Below are positions 1 through 10,153 of a stretch of 64,000 nucleotides of DNA, piece by piece. The stretch lies in the NCBI RefSeq assembly GCF_030160835.1, contig NZ_BSPC01000015.1, positions 124,001 through 188,000 of the forward strand. Direction: 5' to 3'. The notes under the pieces are model-generated. The model worked only from the letters and a program-made list of their open reading frames with translations. It made no database searches and had not been told where the DNA came from. A program made the position numbers and the translations under genes. Origin of the DNA: Labrys miyagiensis. GTDB taxonomy: Bacteria; Pseudomonadota; Alphaproteobacteria; Rhizobiales; Labraceae. Position 1 is the first letter of the stretch. Every line of letters starts with the position of its first letter.

Positions 1-204
1 ATGCTGGTTGCCTTCGCCAAGGGGCTTGCCAAGACCGCTGACGGCAAGGCCGTCTGGGCCATCGACTTCGACGGCGACACCAAGGCGGTCAGCATCAATG
101 GCCAGGTCCTCAATCCGGGCACGGCTCCCGGTGGTGACGATAGCGACAACGGCGGCAATGGCGCCGGCGGCGGAGACGACAACAATAACAACAACGCCCA
201 GTAA
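1..204 (+). CDS. C-terminal end of an unrecognised protein (5' partial)
   Basis: An open frame runs from the first base to a TAA at 202-204. The ATG at base 1 may be chance, so this is probably the last 67 residues of a longer protein. The first 40 residues look like an ordinary folded C-terminus ending in a beta-like stretch (SINGQVLNPG). The last 25 are a low-complexity Gly/Asp/Asn tail with a run of five Asn, probably disordered. I do not recognise the family. A strong hairpin with flanking A and T runs follows at 278-316, so transcription probably ends there. Confidence 0.55.
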   Translation: MLVAFAKGLAKTADGKAVWAIDFDGDTKAVSINGQVLNPGTAPGGDDSDNGGNGAGGGDDNNNNNAQ

Positions 205-277
205 ATATTGCAGGCGTTGCGCGAGAGGCGGGAGCGGTCCCGCCTTTCCTATGCTCGGACCCATGCGGTGACGAACG

Positions 278-316
278 AAAAAGCCCCGGCGGATCCGTGA
301 TCCGCCGGGGCTTTTT
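278..316. terminator. Bidirectional intrinsic terminator
   Basis: An 18-bp perfect stem (278-295 with 299-316) has a 3-nt loop, a GC-rich core GCCCCGGCGGATC, and A5 on the left and T5 on the right. It lies between the gene ending at 204 and the convergent gene ending at 340, so it can serve both strands. Confidence 0.9.
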
Positions 317-339
317 ATCGAATGATGATGGCGCCGGAC

Positions 340-783
340 TTATTCGGCGTCGTTTTTCGTCTCGGCGGTCGGCGCTTCGGTCGCGGCGGGCTGCTGCTCG
401 GCCGGACGCGCATTGTGGAGCGGGCGGATGGTCTGGAATGAAGCGCGCTCCTGCGCCGCCGGGCGGGCGGTGAGGCTGACGACGTCGCGGCGGATCGACG
501 CGATCAGCTCACGGATCGAGCCGCTGTCGCCATCAGGGCGATATTCTTCACCGAGCACGTCGAGCTTGGCGCAGAGCTCGACTGCATTCTTGGCCGGCGC
601 GCGGGAGATCGAATTGGCGATCGAACGCAGTTCGCTGATCAGTTCGTCGCGAAGGCCCTTCTGGTCATCGGCATCGATGATCGGGGAAGCGAGCATGCCG
701 CGCAAAGCCGCGCGCCGCAAACCCAAAGCCGCCACCGTGTTGGCGCCATCGGTCGCTTCGCGCTGTTGTCCAAGTCCTGCCAT
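340..783 (-). CDS. Conserved-looking hypothetical protein
   Basis: A 147-residue protein with no signal peptide or membrane segment. Residues 1-105 look mostly alpha-helical and charged. The C-terminal 40 residues are Ala/Pro/Glu/Thr-rich and probably disordered. The ATG at 783 has a GAGGGC ribosome site just upstream. It converges with the gene ending at 204 and shares the terminator at 278-316. I recognise no family or motif. Its codon usage matches its neighbours, so it is probably a real gene, but nothing supports a function. Confidence 0.6.
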   Translation of the reverse strand: MAGLGQQREATDGANTVAALGLRRAALRGMLASPIIDADDQKGLRDELISELRSIANSISRAPAKNAVELCAKLDVLGEEYRPDGDSGSIRELIASIRRDVVSLTARPAAQERASFQTIRPLHNARPAEQQPAATEAPTAETKNDAE

Positions 784-1235
784 GTTGCTGCCCTCGTAAA
801 AAGCTCTTCTTTTTGAGCGGTGCGCTCCCCTGCACGTCCAATGTGGCGAAAGCGCGGTGGAGAGCCATGTTCCTTCGCGGTGGAGCCTGACTTGTTGGGC
901 GGCTCGACTGCCAAAGGCAAGGCCTTATTGCCCCAAAATAGCAGCTTCCCACATGATTCGTGCGTTCTCCACGGCCTCCCTGCATCCCTCGGGATGGTTA
1001 GCCGGATGTTAAAGCCAGCCCTTGCTTTGTGTGAACAAATATGGAACAAATGCCGGGGCTCTTGACGCTTTCTCCCCTGCATTTCTCTGGGGATAGCCGA
1101 GGGCGGAGGCGAACATGCCAGCGTTTCCTCTGCCGGGTCGTGATAGAGCAGAGCGAAGGATGCGTCCCTGTAGGGACCGGTTGGCGTGCGCGCGGAAAAG
1201 CGTTGCATGCTGTTGAGCGAAGGAAGGAAGCCTCG
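784..1235. other. Intergenic region upstream of ssb
   Basis: About 450 bases lie between the divergent hypothetical gene and ssb. The only signal I can support is the LexA-type box at 1033-1047. Short open frames here have no ribosome site or recognisable product. uvrA, often the divergent neighbour of ssb in this class, is not present. Confidence 0.5.
1033..1047 (+). promoter_or_regulatory. Alphaproteobacterial LexA (SOS) box upstream of ssb
   Basis: GAACAAATATGGAAC is an exact GAAC-N7-GAAC direct repeat, the reverse complement of the GTTC-N7-GTTC LexA site described for Rhizobium and Rhodobacter relatives. It lies about 190 bp before the ssb start, in the non-coding gap. Control of ssb by LexA is inferred from position. 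Confidence 0.8.
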
Positions 1236-1733
1236 ATGTCAGGCTCGGTGAACAAGGTTATTCTGGTTGGCAATCTCGGGCGCGACCCGGAAATCCGGCG
1301 GCTCAATTCGGGCGAGCCGGTGGTCAATCTGCGCATCGCCACGGCGGAGACCTGGCGTGACAAGGCCACGGGCGAGCGCAAGGAGCGCACAGAGTGGCAC
1401 AATGTGGTGATCTTCAACGAAGGCCTTGCCCGTATTGCCGAGCAATATCTGAAGAAGGGCTCGAAGGTCTATATCGAAGGCCAGCTGCAGACCCGTAAAT
1501 ACAACGACGCTTCGGGCGCCGAGAAGTACTCCACTGAGATCGTGCTGCAGCGCTATCGCGGCGAGATGACGCTTCTGGATGGACGGGGCGGCGGCGGTGA
1601 AGCCGGTGCCGGCAGTTCCGGCGGCTACCAGGGCAATGATTTCGGCTCCTCGAGCCCGATGGAGCGTCGCCCGGCGCCGGCCAGCGCAAGCAAATACTCC
1701 TCCGCCGACATGGATGACGATATTCCGTTCTGA
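1236..1733 (+). CDS. ssb: Single-stranded DNA-binding protein
   Basis: A 165-residue SSB. It coats single-stranded DNA during replication, recombination and repair, and recruits partners through its C-terminal tip. The OB-fold spans about residues 1-115 (start [19 protein letters not shown]). A Gly/Ser-rich flexible linker follows, then the acidic tip DMDDDIPF, the standard interaction peptide. The frame is open further upstream, but the ATG at 1236 follows a purine-rich GGAAGGAAG site and begins exactly at the conserved N-terminus. It probably belongs to the SOS regulon through the LexA box at 1033. A terminator follows at 1764-1793. Confidence 0.97.
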   Translation: MSGSVNKVILVGNLGRDPEIRRLNSGEPVVNLRIATAETWRDKATGERKERTEWHNVVIFNEGLARIAEQYLKKGSKVYIEGQLQTRKYNDASGAEKYSTEIVLQRYRGEMTLLDGRGGGGEAGAGSSGGYQGNDFGSSSPMERRPAPASASKYSSADMDDDIPF

Positions 1734-1763
1734 TGCCCGTTTCGGCGCGTCGATCGGCTTGAA

Positions 1764-1793
1764 CAAAGGGGCGGCCTCTCGGTCGCCCCTTTG
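1764..1793. terminator. Intrinsic-terminator-like hairpin after ssb
   Basis: CAAAGGGGCG (1764-1773) pairs perfectly with CGCCCCTTTG (1784-1793) around a 10-nt loop. It sits 30 bp after the ssb stop and before the convergent gene ending at 1836. The T tract is short. Confidence 0.7.
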
Positions 1794-1835
1794 CTGTTCG
1801 CTCTTCCAGCACAGGGAAGGCCGATCGGGCCTTTG

Positions 1836-2291
1836 TCAGGACGCACTCGCCTGGATGGTGACGACCTTCACATCCGATTGGCGGCAGGCCGTGTCCTTGC
1901 AGATGCCGCTGATCCACACTTCGCCCTTGCCGAACATGATGCCCTGGGCGTTGACGAGGAGGTCGTCATAGTTCTGGTCCTCGATCACCGCGGCGATGGC
2001 CGGTGTGATGATGGCGTCGTAATTCTTGGCAAAGTCGGCCGCCGTCTTGATCCTGGTCTTCTTGCCATGGATCTTCACGGTGATCGGATAGCTCACGAGG
2101 GCGGCGACGGCAGCGGCGTCCCTGTTCTTCACGCCCGCCTGCAGGGCCGCGATCACGGCCTGATATTTGGCGTGGTCGCCAAGCACGGTGTCGATGGTCT
2201 GGCTGACGTCCGGCGTCTGCGCCACAGCCGGCGCCAAGGCGGCTGACGACAGGGCGAATGCGAGAAAGAGCGTCCTTGCAGGTTTGAACAC
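1836..2291 (-). CDS. Exported small protein of unknown function (NTF2-like pattern)
   Basis: A 151-residue protein read from a GTG at 2291. The frame is open further upstream, but residues before this GTG overlap marC and do not resemble a signal peptide. From the GTG the protein starts with a clear Sec signal (KPARTLFLAFALSSAALAP, cleavage after AVA). The mature part has a block (YPITVKIHGKKTRIKTAADF) and a Cys pair in ICKDTACRQ that could form a disulfide. The layout recalls NTF2-like periplasmic proteins, but I cannot assign a ligand. It begins 36 bp after the marC stop, so the two are probably cotranscribed. Confidence 0.7.
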   Translation of the reverse strand: MFKPARTLFLAFALSSAALAPAVAQTPDVSQTIDTVLGDHAKYQAVIAALQAGVKNRDAAAVAALVSYPITVKIHGKKTRIKTAADFAKNYDAIITPAIAAVIEDQNYDDLLVNAQGIMFGKGEVWISGICKDTACRQSDVKVVTIQASAS

Positions 2292-2326
2292 GAAGCGGCC
2301 CCGAGGCTCAAAAGGTGTGGTCAGAC

Positions 2327-2959
2327 CTATCCCACCACGATCGCCCGCACCCCGTCCACCATGAACTGCACCGCCAGCGCTGCCAGCACGATGCCGAGCA
2401 GGCGGGTGAGCACGACATTGCCGGTGACGCCGAGCAGCTTGTTGATGACGTCGGCAAGTTTGAAGGAAATGAAGCAGCACAGGGTCACGAAGCCGAGCAC
2501 CAGGAAAAGCACAGCGAACTTCAACAGGTCGCCGTGAGCCTGCGCCGACAGCAGCATCACGCCGGTGATGGCGCCTGGCCCGGCGATCAGCGGGATGGCA
2601 AGCGGGAAGGCGGCGACGTTCGAGATGAAATCCTTGGTGATCGCGGTCTCGGCCGTCTCGCTCTTGCGCACCTGCGAGCGATCGAACACCATTTCGAAGG
2701 CGATGGCGAAAAGTAGGAGGCCGCCTGCGATGCGGAAGGCCGGCGTGGTGATGCCGAGGAGCCTGAGGAAGGGCTCGCCCGCCACCGCGAAGAAGGCGAG
2801 CACGCCGAAGCCGATCACGCTGGCGCGCAATCCCACCGAATGGCGCTGCGGTTTGGTCATGCCACGCGTCACACCCAGGAAGATCGGGCCGAGACCCGGC
2901 GGATCGACGACCACAAGCATGGTGGCGATGGCGGCGGAGAGGTAATCGAAAATCGTCAT
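2327..2959 (-). CDS. marC: MarC-family integral membrane protein
   Basis: A 210-residue inner-membrane protein with about six hydrophobic helices, the usual size for MarC/YchE (UPF0056). The N-terminus MTIFDYLSAAIATMLVVVDP and the block FPLAIPLIAGPGAITGVM are typical. The older link to multiple antibiotic resistance in E. coli is not supported, and transport substrates are unknown. It is divergent from lysK and is followed by a small exported protein in the same operon. The nested repeat element at 2969-3237 lies just upstream of its start, so its promoter may be inside or next to that element. Confidence 0.9.
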   Translation of the reverse strand: MTIFDYLSAAIATMLVVVDPPGLGPIFLGVTRGMTKPQRHSVGLRASVIGFGVLAFFAVAGEPFLRLLGITTPAFRIAGGLLLFAIAFEMVFDRSQVRKSETAETAITKDFISNVAAFPLAIPLIAGPGAITGVMLLSAQAHGDLLKFAVLFLVLGFVTLCCFISFKLADVINKLLGVTGNVVLTRLLGIVLAALAVQFMVDGVRAIVVG

Positions 2960-2968
2960 GGACTGTCT

Positions 2969-3237
2969 TAGGGCGTTTCGTCAGGTATGGATTGGGTTTG
3001 ACGGGAGCGATTTTGGCCGAGGAGAAGGAGTTCGAGGACGCAAGCCTTGCGGCTTGCTACGAAGGACGACGCGCTCATCGGCCAAAATCGCCCCGCCGCG
3101 GAGAGGTGAGGTGAAAAATGGCCAACTGCAGCGTCGTATCGCTTGCCGATACGGATGTATCGGCGTGCGCAATGGTCCTCCCATTTGGCCATTTTTGACC
3201 TCATCAAACCCCAAACCATACCTGACGAAACGCCCTA
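2969..3237. mobile_element. Nested inverted-repeat (MITE-like) element, about 269 bp
   Basis: The termini 2969-3001 and 3204-3237 are near-perfect inverted repeats. The outer 21 bases (TAGGGCGTTTCGTCAGGTATG) match exactly and the rest differ by about two changes. TA ends both arms, as in TA-targeting IS630/Tc1-mariner relatives. Inside are two more stem-loops: GCGATTTTGGCCGA at 3007-3020 with its complement at 3078-3091, and GAGGTGAAAAATGGCC-like sequence near 3105-3123 with 3184-3203. Each holds a smaller hairpin (3040-3057, and CGTATCG/CGATACG near 3131-3150). The open frames here have no ribosome sites and mirror the repeat, so it is non-coding. Confidence 0.75.
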
Positions 3238-3265
3238 CGCCGTCTCCTTTTGCCGATGCCGCTCA

Positions 3266-3294
3266 TTGACGCTTCGGGCCAGCCTGAATATGGC
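3266..3294 (+). promoter_or_regulatory. Candidate sigma-70-type promoter for lysK
   Basis: TTGACG (3266-3271), a 17-bp spacer and TATGGC (3289-3294) lie about 90 bp before the lysK ATG and 29 bp past the nested repeat element. The -35 box is close to consensus and the -10 box only moderate. Confidence 0.4.
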
Positions 3295-3385
3295 TGTGCC
3301 TTCCGCCTGTGGCCGGCAAAAGTCAATCGTTTCACCCATTGCTTCGAGGGCCTTGCCACAGGCAGCAGAAAATATCGGATCGAAC

Positions 3386-5095
3386 ATGTCAAATCTCTTC
3401 CCGGCCGAGCTCGTCGCGGCCGCCAATGTCTCCGCTGCCTGGCCGTTCGAGGAGGCGAGGAAGCTCGTCACTCGTCTGCAGAAGCGGGCAGGAGACAAAA
3501 AAGAGATCCTGTTCGAGACCGGCTATGGTCCCTCGGGCCTGCCGCACATCGGCACCTTCGGCGAGGTCGCCCGCACCTCGATGGTGCGCCATGCCTTCGA
3601 GGTGCTGACGGAGGGCAAGGTGCCGACGCGCCTCGTCGCCTTTTCCGACGACATGGACGGGCTGCGCAAGGTGCCCGGCAATGTGCCGAACCAGGCGTTG
3701 CTGCAGGCCAATCTCGGCAAGCCCCTCACCAAGGTGCCCGATCCGTTCGGGGAGTATGAGAGCTTCGCGCATCACAACAATGCGATGCTGCGCCGCTTCC
3801 TCGACAGTTTCGGCTTCAAGTACGAGTTCCTGTCCTCGACCACCTGCTACACCTCGGGCATGTTCGACGCGGCGCTGCTGCACATGCTGCGCAACATCGA
3901 CAAGGTGATGGCGGTGATGCTGCCGAGCCTGCGTGAGGAGCGCGCCTCGACCTATTCGCCCTTCCTGCCTGTTCATCCGAAGACGGGCATCGTCATGCAG
4001 GTGCCGGTCGAAGAGTCGCGCCCGGAGGCCGGAACCATCGTCTGGCGCGATCCCGATACGGGGGAGCGTTTCGAGACGCCCGTGACAGGCGGCCACTGCA
4101 AGCTGCAATGGAAGCCGGACTGGGCGATGCGCTGGTATGCGCTCGACGTCGACTACGAGATGGCCGGCAAGGACCTGATCGATTCCGTAAAGCTTTCCTC
4201 GGAGATTGTCCGCGCTCTCGGCGGCACGCCGCCGGATGGCTTCAACTACGAGCTCTTCCTCGACGAGCGGGGGCAGAAGATCTCGAAGACCAAGGGCAAC
4301 GGGCTGTCGATCGACGAGTGGCTGACCTATGCCTCTCCCGACAGCCTTGCTCTTTATATGTATCAGAAGCCGCGCGAGGCGAAGCGGCTCTATTTCGATG
4401 TCATTCCGCGTGCCGTGGACGAGTATCTGCAGTTCCTGGGGGGCTATGAACGGCAGGATTGGAAGAACCGCCTCGGCAATCCGGTCTGGCATATTCATAC
4501 GGGCCACCCGCCTGCACCGGAGACAGTGGGAGGGGCGAACCAGGGCACCTCGGTGACCTTTGCTCTCCTGCTCAATCTCGTGGCTGTGGCGAATGCCGAA
4601 TCGAAGGATGTGCTCTGGGCCTTCCTGCAGCGATATGCCCCCGGCGTCAGTCCGGCGACCCATCCAAGGCTTGACGCTCTGGTCGGTTATGCCATCCGCT
4701 ATTTCCAGGACTTCGTGAAACCTGCCAAGGCCTATGCCGAGCCGACGGCCGATGAGAAGGTCGCCTTGGAACGCCTGTCCGAAGCGCTTGGCAATTTGCC
4801 TGATGACGCCGATGCCGCGACGATCCAGGAAACGGTCTACGACGTGGGCCGCGCCCTGCCGCCCTACCAGGACTTCAAGGCGAAGGGTGCGACGCCTGAG
4901 CGCCCCGGCGTTTCGCTGGAGTGGTTCAATACGCTCTATCGTATCCTGCTCGGCGAGCAGCGTGGCCCGCGGTTCGGATCCTTTGCCGCCATCTACGGCG
5001 TCCCCGAAACTCGGCAGTTGATCGCCAAGGCCCTTTCGGGCGAGTTGGTGCGTGAGCATCAGGCTTTTCTTGAAAGCCGCAAGAAGTCGTCATAA
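3386..5095 (+). CDS. lysK: Lysyl-tRNA synthetase, class I
   Basis: A 569-residue class I LysRS that charges tRNA-Lys with lysine. The class I signatures are both present: HIGT at about 54-57 (the HIGH motif) and KISK at 298-301 (the KMSKS motif). This form is typical of archaea, spirochaetes and alphaproteobacteria and is unrelated to class II LysS. The frame is open upstream into the repeat element, but the ATG at 3386 gives the expected N-terminus ([13 protein letters not shown]). No class II lysS is seen in the window. A GC hairpin follows the stop at 5099-5124. Confidence 0.95.
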   Translation: MSNLFPAELVAAANVSAAWPFEEARKLVTRLQKRAGDKKEILFETGYGPSGLPHIGTFGEVARTSMVRHAFEVLTEGKVPTRLVAFSDDMDGLRKVPGNVPNQALLQANLGKPLTKVPDPFGEYESFAHHNNAMLRRFLDSFGFKYEFLSSTTCYTSGMFDAALLHMLRNIDKVMAVMLPSLREERASTYSPFLPVHPKTGIVMQVPVEESRPEAGTIVWRDPDTGERFETPVTGGHCKLQWKPDWAMRWYALDVDYEMAGKDLIDSVKLSSEIVRALGGTPPDGFNYELFLDERGQKISKTKGNGLSIDEWLTYASPDSLALYMYQKPREAKRLYFDVIPRAVDEYLQFLGGYERQDWKNRLGNPVWHIHTGHPPAPETVGGANQGTSVTFALLLNLVAVANAESKDVLWAFLQRYAPGVSPATHPRLDALVGYAIRYFQDFVKPAKAYAEPTADEKVALERLSEALGNLPDDADAATIQETVYDVGRALPPYQDFKAKGATPERPGVSLEWFNTLYRILLGEQRGPRFGSFAAIYGVPETRQLIAKALSGELVREHQAFLESRKKSS

Positions 5096-5098
5096 GAG

Positions 5099-5124
5099 GG
5101 GGACTGGCGTATTTGCCAGTCCCC
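5099..5124. terminator. Stem-loop after lysK
   Basis: GGGGACTGGC (5099-5108) pairs perfectly with GCCAGTCCCC (5115-5124) around a 6-nt loop, three bases after the lysK stop. There is no U tract, so it may be a weak or factor-assisted terminator or a 3'-end stabiliser. Confidence 0.55.
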
Positions 5125-5197
5125 AACCATATGCGCGGGGTAGCCAGCGGCTTCTGCTTCGTGTAGGAACGCGCGCGAATTATATCCGGATCAGACA

Positions 5198-5602
5198 ATG
5201 CAAACCGTTCTCATCACGATCCACCTGTTGGTGGTTATCGCCCTTGTCATCGTAGTGCTGTTGCAGCGCTCGGAGGGCGGCGGCCTCGGCATTGGCGGTG
5301 GAACGGGCGGCTTCATGACCGGACGCGGCCAGGCGAATCTGTTGACCCGCGCCACCGCGGGCCTGGCGGCGGCCTTCTTCGTCACCAGCCTCCTGCTGAC
5401 GATCCTCGCCAATCACCAGGGCAATACGGGCTCGCTGCTCGACCGCTTCAGCCCGACGGCTCCGGCAACGCAGTCCCAGCCGAGCGCTCCGGCCGCGCCG
5501 CAGCAGCCGGCGGCTCCGCCCGCCAACAATAGCGGCGGCTCGGTGTTCGACCAGCTCCAGGGCGGCTCTCAGCCGTCCCAGCCGGCACCGTCCAACCCGT
5601 AA
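5198..5602 (+). CDS. secG: Preprotein translocase subunit SecG
   Basis: A 134-residue SecG, the small SecYEG subunit that aids protein export through the inner membrane. Two hydrophobic segments (about residues 3-22 and 51-70) flank the conserved Gly-rich loop (GGGLGIGGGTGGFMTGR). The C-terminal 60 residues are a Pro/Ala/Gln/Ser-rich cytoplasmic tail, longer than in E. coli but common in this group. The ATG at 5198 has only a weak ribosome site. It precedes pyrG, an order common in related genomes. Confidence 0.93.
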   Translation: MQTVLITIHLLVVIALVIVVLLQRSEGGGLGIGGGTGGFMTGRGQANLLTRATAGLAAAFFVTSLLLTILANHQGNTGSLLDRFSPTAPATQSQPSAPAAPQQPAAPPANNSGGSVFDQLQGGSQPSQPAPSNP

Positions 5603-5654
5603 AGCCTCCGACCCGGCGCATCCGCGCCGGCGTTTCGAGCTGATTGCAAAATAA

Positions 5655-7343
<1,689 letters not shown>

Positions 7344-7345
7344 CC

Positions 7346-7443
7346 GGGAGCGCGGACATCTTGTCCGCCTCTTTCTTTCTGGCGACTGAACTGTTTGCAG
7401 CATTCGCTGACAGCCAAGAGGCGGACAAGATGTCCGCGCTCCC
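7346..7443. repeat. REPIN-like element A1 (after pyrG)
   Basis: The arms 7346-7373 and 7416-7443 are 28-bp perfect inverted repeats around a 42-nt loop. Each arm has a GGAG foot followed by its own small palindrome (GCGGAC-N5-GTCCGC), as in REP sequences mobilised by RAYT-type Y1 transposases. It begins two bases after the pyrG stop. Relatives lie at 9374, 10689, 54623 and 56604. No RAYT gene is in this window. Confidence 0.88.
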
Positions 7444-7455
7444 AGGAGCTTCCCG

Positions 7456-8334
7456 ATGTCTCGCGGTCTCGATCATCTCGTCCTCGCCACGCGCGATCTG
7501 GACGCGGCAGCTGCTCATTACCAGGCAATGGGCTTCATCGTCGGCGCCCGCAACCGACACCCGTGGGGCACGGAAAACCGCATCGTGCAATTTCCGGGTA
7601 TCTTCCTGGAGCTGATAACGATGGGCGAGGGGGCCGAGATAATGCCGCCCGAACCAGGCAAATTCAGTTTCGCTTGGGCCGTTGCGCGCCATCTCGACCA
7701 ATACGGCGATGGCTTTGCCATGCTGGTGGTGGAATCGCGGGATGCGCCGGCCGACAGGCAGGCCTTCGATGTGGCCGGCATCGGTGGGTTCGAGTCCTTC
7801 TTCTTCGAGCGCCTCGCGATGAAGCCCGATGGCTCGAAGGTGCGCGTCGCCTTCACGCTCACCTTTGCCGCCGATCCGGCGATGCCCGACATCGGCTGTT
7901 TTTCCTGCCAGCATCACGAGCCGCAGAATTTCTGGAACCCGGCCTTCCAGGCCCATCCCAATGGCGCCAGCAAGCTTGGCGGCATCGTCATGCTGGCCGA
8001 AGCGCCGGCCGCCACCGTGCCCTTCTTCGAGGCCTTTACAGGTTCGCGCGCGCTTTGCGCCGGAGCCCGCAACATGGCGATCGTCACGCCAAGGGGCTCC
8101 GTGGAAGCGATGTCGCCGGATTGCTATCGCGACGTGCTTGGCCTCGAGCCTGCTCTGTCGCTCGACCACGGGCCGCGCCTTGCCGCTTTCAAGGTGACGG
8201 CGCCGCTGGAACCGCTGGCTGCTCGCCTGGAAGAGGCTGGTATTCCTTTTGTCCGTCATCGCAAGCACCTCGCCGTTGCGGGAGCGGATAATTTCGGCAC
8301 GGCCCTGATCTTCGAAGAACCGAAGGCAGCGTGA
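7456..8334 (+). CDS. VOC/glyoxalase-like protein
   Basis: A 292-residue protein whose N-terminus ([19 protein letters not shown]) and internal repeat of beta-alpha-beta-beta-beta units fit the vicinal oxygen chelate fold of the Glyoxalase_3 type. The first module is about 1-180; a second starts near residue 210 ([11 protein letters not shown]). The substrate is unknown. It lies between pyrG and kdsA. The ribosome site AGGAG at 7444-7448 directly abuts the end of repeat A1, so the repeat may affect its translation. The GGAG-footed element C follows its stop. Confidence 0.82.
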   Translation: MSRGLDHLVLATRDLDAAAAHYQAMGFIVGARNRHPWGTENRIVQFPGIFLELITMGEGAEIMPPEPGKFSFAWAVARHLDQYGDGFAMLVVESRDAPADRQAFDVAGIGGFESFFFERLAMKPDGSKVRVAFTLTFAADPAMPDIGCFSCQHHEPQNFWNPAFQAHPNGASKLGGIVMLAEAPAATVPFFEAFTGSRALCAGARNMAIVTPRGSVEAMSPDCYRDVLGLEPALSLDHGPRLAAFKVTAPLEPLAARLEEAGIPFVRHRKHLAVAGADNFGTALIFEEPKAA

Positions 8335-8343
8335 CAGATGGGG

Positions 8344-8422
8344 GGAGTGGCGGTCTCTGACCGCCATCTTTGCCGCTCCCGGATGTGGCGGTGGAATAGT
8401 GGCGGTCGGAGACCGCCACTCC
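8344..8422. repeat. REPIN-like element, second family (C)
   Basis: GGAGTGGCGGTCTC (8344-8357) is inverted at 8409-8422. Each arm forms its own hairpin (TGGCGGTC-TCT-GACCGCCA at 8348-8366; AGTGGCGGTC-GGA-GACCGCCACT near 8398-8420). The GGAG foot matches the A family but the palindrome differs. It starts about 9 bases after the VOC gene stop. Confidence 0.75.
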
Positions 8423-8539
8423 GCGCTTGGCGCGCCCTTCTCACCCATGGCAACGCCCGGAGGCCCGGGTTGTGTTTGGCCTCCATGCACTCTATCTGCA
8501 GTCCAGCGCTTTTGGCCACCTCTCAATTCCGGATCGATC

Positions 8540-9373
8540 ATGACCGCAGCCAACCCCATTGTCTCCCTCGGCAAGCTCCGTATCGGCAATGACCTGCCAT
8601 TCACTCTGATCGCCGGCCCTTGCGCCATGGAGAGCCGCGATCACGCCATGGAGATGGCCGCCGGCATCAAGGAGATCACCGACAGGCTCGGCATCGGCCT
8701 GATCTACAAGAGCTCCTTCGACAAGGCGAACCGCACGTCGGCCAAGGGCGGGCGTGGCGTCGGCCTCGACAACGCGCTGCCCATCTTCGCCGAGGTCCGC
8801 GAGAAATTCGGCTTGCCCGTGATCACGGATGTGCATGAGAACGACCAGTGCGCCAAGGTCGCCGAGGTGGTGGACGTGCTGCAGATCCCCGCCTTCCTCT
8901 CGCGCCAGACCGACCTCCTGCTGGCCGCCGCCCATACCGGCCGCGTCGTCAATGTCAAGAAGGGCCAGTTCCTGGCGCCCTGGGACATGAAGAATGTCGT
9001 GGCCAAGATCACCGAGGCCGGCAATCCCAATGTTCTGGTGACCGAGCGCGGCGCCTCCTTCGGCTACAACACGCTGGTGACCGACTTCCGCGGCCTGCCG
9101 ATCATGGCGGAGCAGACCGGTGCGCCCGTGGTGTTCGATGCCACCCATTCGGTGCAGCAGCCGGGCGGGCAGGGGACGTCATCCGGCGGCCAGCGCGAAT
9201 TCGTGCCGGTTCTGGCGCGGGCGGCCGTAGCAGTCGGCGTCGCCGCCGTGTTCATCGAGACGCATCAGGACCCGGACAAGGCGCCCTCCGACGGCCCGAA
9301 CATGGTGCCGCTCAACCAGCTCGAGGCCCTGCTCAAGCGCCTGAAGCAGTTCGACGACATCGCCAAGAGCTAA
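8540..9373 (+). CDS. kdsA: 3-deoxy-8-phosphooctulonate synthase
   Basis: A 277-residue enzyme that condenses phosphoenolpyruvate with D-arabinose 5-phosphate to KDO-8-phosphate, for the lipopolysaccharide core. Family blocks are visible: the PEP-binding start [49 protein letters not shown], and the C-terminal [18 protein letters not shown]. The frame extends 47 codons upstream through repeat C, but the ATG at 8540 gives the standard N-terminus. Repeat A2 starts on the base after its TAA. Confidence 0.97.
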   Translation: MTAANPIVSLGKLRIGNDLPFTLIAGPCAMESRDHAMEMAAGIKEITDRLGIGLIYKSSFDKANRTSAKGGRGVGLDNALPIFAEVREKFGLPVITDVHENDQCAKVAEVVDVLQIPAFLSRQTDLLLAAAHTGRVVNVKKGQFLAPWDMKNVVAKITEAGNPNVLVTERGASFGYNTLVTDFRGLPIMAEQTGAPVVFDATHSVQQPGGQGTSSGGQREFVPVLARAAVAVGVAAVFIETHQDPDKAPSDGPNMVPLNQLEALLKRLKQFDDIAKS

Positions 9374-9502
9374 CTGGGAGCGCGGACATCTTGTCCGCCT
9401 CTTGAACCGTTGTCCCAAAAGACAAGGGTACTGACCTTCGATCGCGCCCATCTACGCTCACCTATCGTTTCCAAGAGGCGGACAAGATGTCCGCGCTCCC
9501 AG
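9374..9502. repeat. REPIN-like element A2 (after kdsA)
   Basis: The 30-bp arms 9374-9403 and 9473-9502 are perfectly complementary, with the same GGAG foot and GCGGAC-N5-GTCCGC palindrome as A1. The loop (about 69 nt) differs from A1 apart from short flanks. The first arm starts on the base after the kdsA TAA. The far end is next to the queF stop. Confidence 0.88.
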
Positions 9503-9503
9503 T

Positions 9504-9965
9504 CTAACCTCGCCCACGATAGGTGGGCACGCCCTGGTCGGGCAGCCAGAGGCTTTCGGGCGGCTTGCCCGTCTGCCAGAACACATCGATGGGAATGCCG
9601 CCGCGCGGATACCAATAGCCGCCGATGCGCAGCCAATGCGGCTCCAGGAGTTCCACCAGCTTGCGGCCCACGGCGACCGTGCAGTCCTCATGGAAGGCGC
9701 CATGGTTGCGGAAGCTGGTCAGGTAGAGCTTCAGCGACTTGGATTCCACCAGCCAGTCCTTCGGCGCATAGTCGATGACGAGATGGGCAAAATCCGGCTG
9801 GCCGGTCACCGGGCAGAGCGAGGTGAATTCCGGGCAGGTGAAGCGGGTGAGATAGAGCGTGTCCGCCTGCGGGTTGGGCACGCGGTCGAGCCGCGCCTCT
9901 TCCGGCGAAGCGGGTATCTTGCTATCGCTGCCGAGCTGCAGCGTCGATGCGTCGAAGGATGTCAT
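9504..9965 (-). CDS. queF: NADPH-dependent 7-cyano-7-deazaguanine (preQ0) reductase
   Basis: A 153-residue unimodal QueF that reduces the nitrile of preQ0 to the aminomethyl of preQ1 in queuosine tRNA modification. The catalytic Cys is in [17 protein letters not shown], followed by the family signature [21 protein letters not shown]. Length and motifs match the short T-fold type rather than the tandem E. coli type. It is convergent with kdsA. The divergent gap (9966-10153) holds a short dyad (AACAC-N7-GTGTT) but no preQ1 riboswitch that I can recognise. Confidence 0.95.
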   Translation of the reverse strand: MTSFDASTLQLGSDSKIPASPEEARLDRVPNPQADTLYLTRFTCPEFTSLCPVTGQPDFAHLVIDYAPKDWLVESKSLKLYLTSFRNHGAFHEDCTVAVGRKLVELLEPHWLRIGGYWYPRGGIPIDVFWQTGKPPESLWLPDQGVPTYRGRG

Positions 9966-10153
9966 TTCCTCAATTCCGAGCAGATCTGATCGGTGGAAGG
10001 CAATCGGCTATTTCGCTGCAGGATGCAAGCTGCACCGCTTGGTGAATAAACCGAACGATCAACACTGTTGACGTGTTCCCGGCAGAACCGACGCTGTCGT
10101 GACATTGCTAAAAACTCATGGCAATAGACCTGTATTGACGATGGGGAAGGCTG

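Noticed and set aside
639-1208. Reverse-strand open frame overlapping the ssb upstream region
   Set aside because: Covers the LexA box and part of another gene in a different frame, with no domain pattern.
2968-3219. Short open frames within the nested repeat element
   Set aside because: Mirror-image frames arising from the inverted repeats, with no ribosome sites.
3389-5059. Long reverse-strand open frame (556 codons) opposite lysK
   Set aside because: It is the antisense shadow of lysK, with no start site signal and no family resemblance; GC-rich third positions produce such frames.
9966-10153. Possible preQ1 riboswitch upstream of queF
   Set aside because: I could not find the short hairpin plus A-rich tail arrangement of a preQ1-I switch; only a weak dyad is present.
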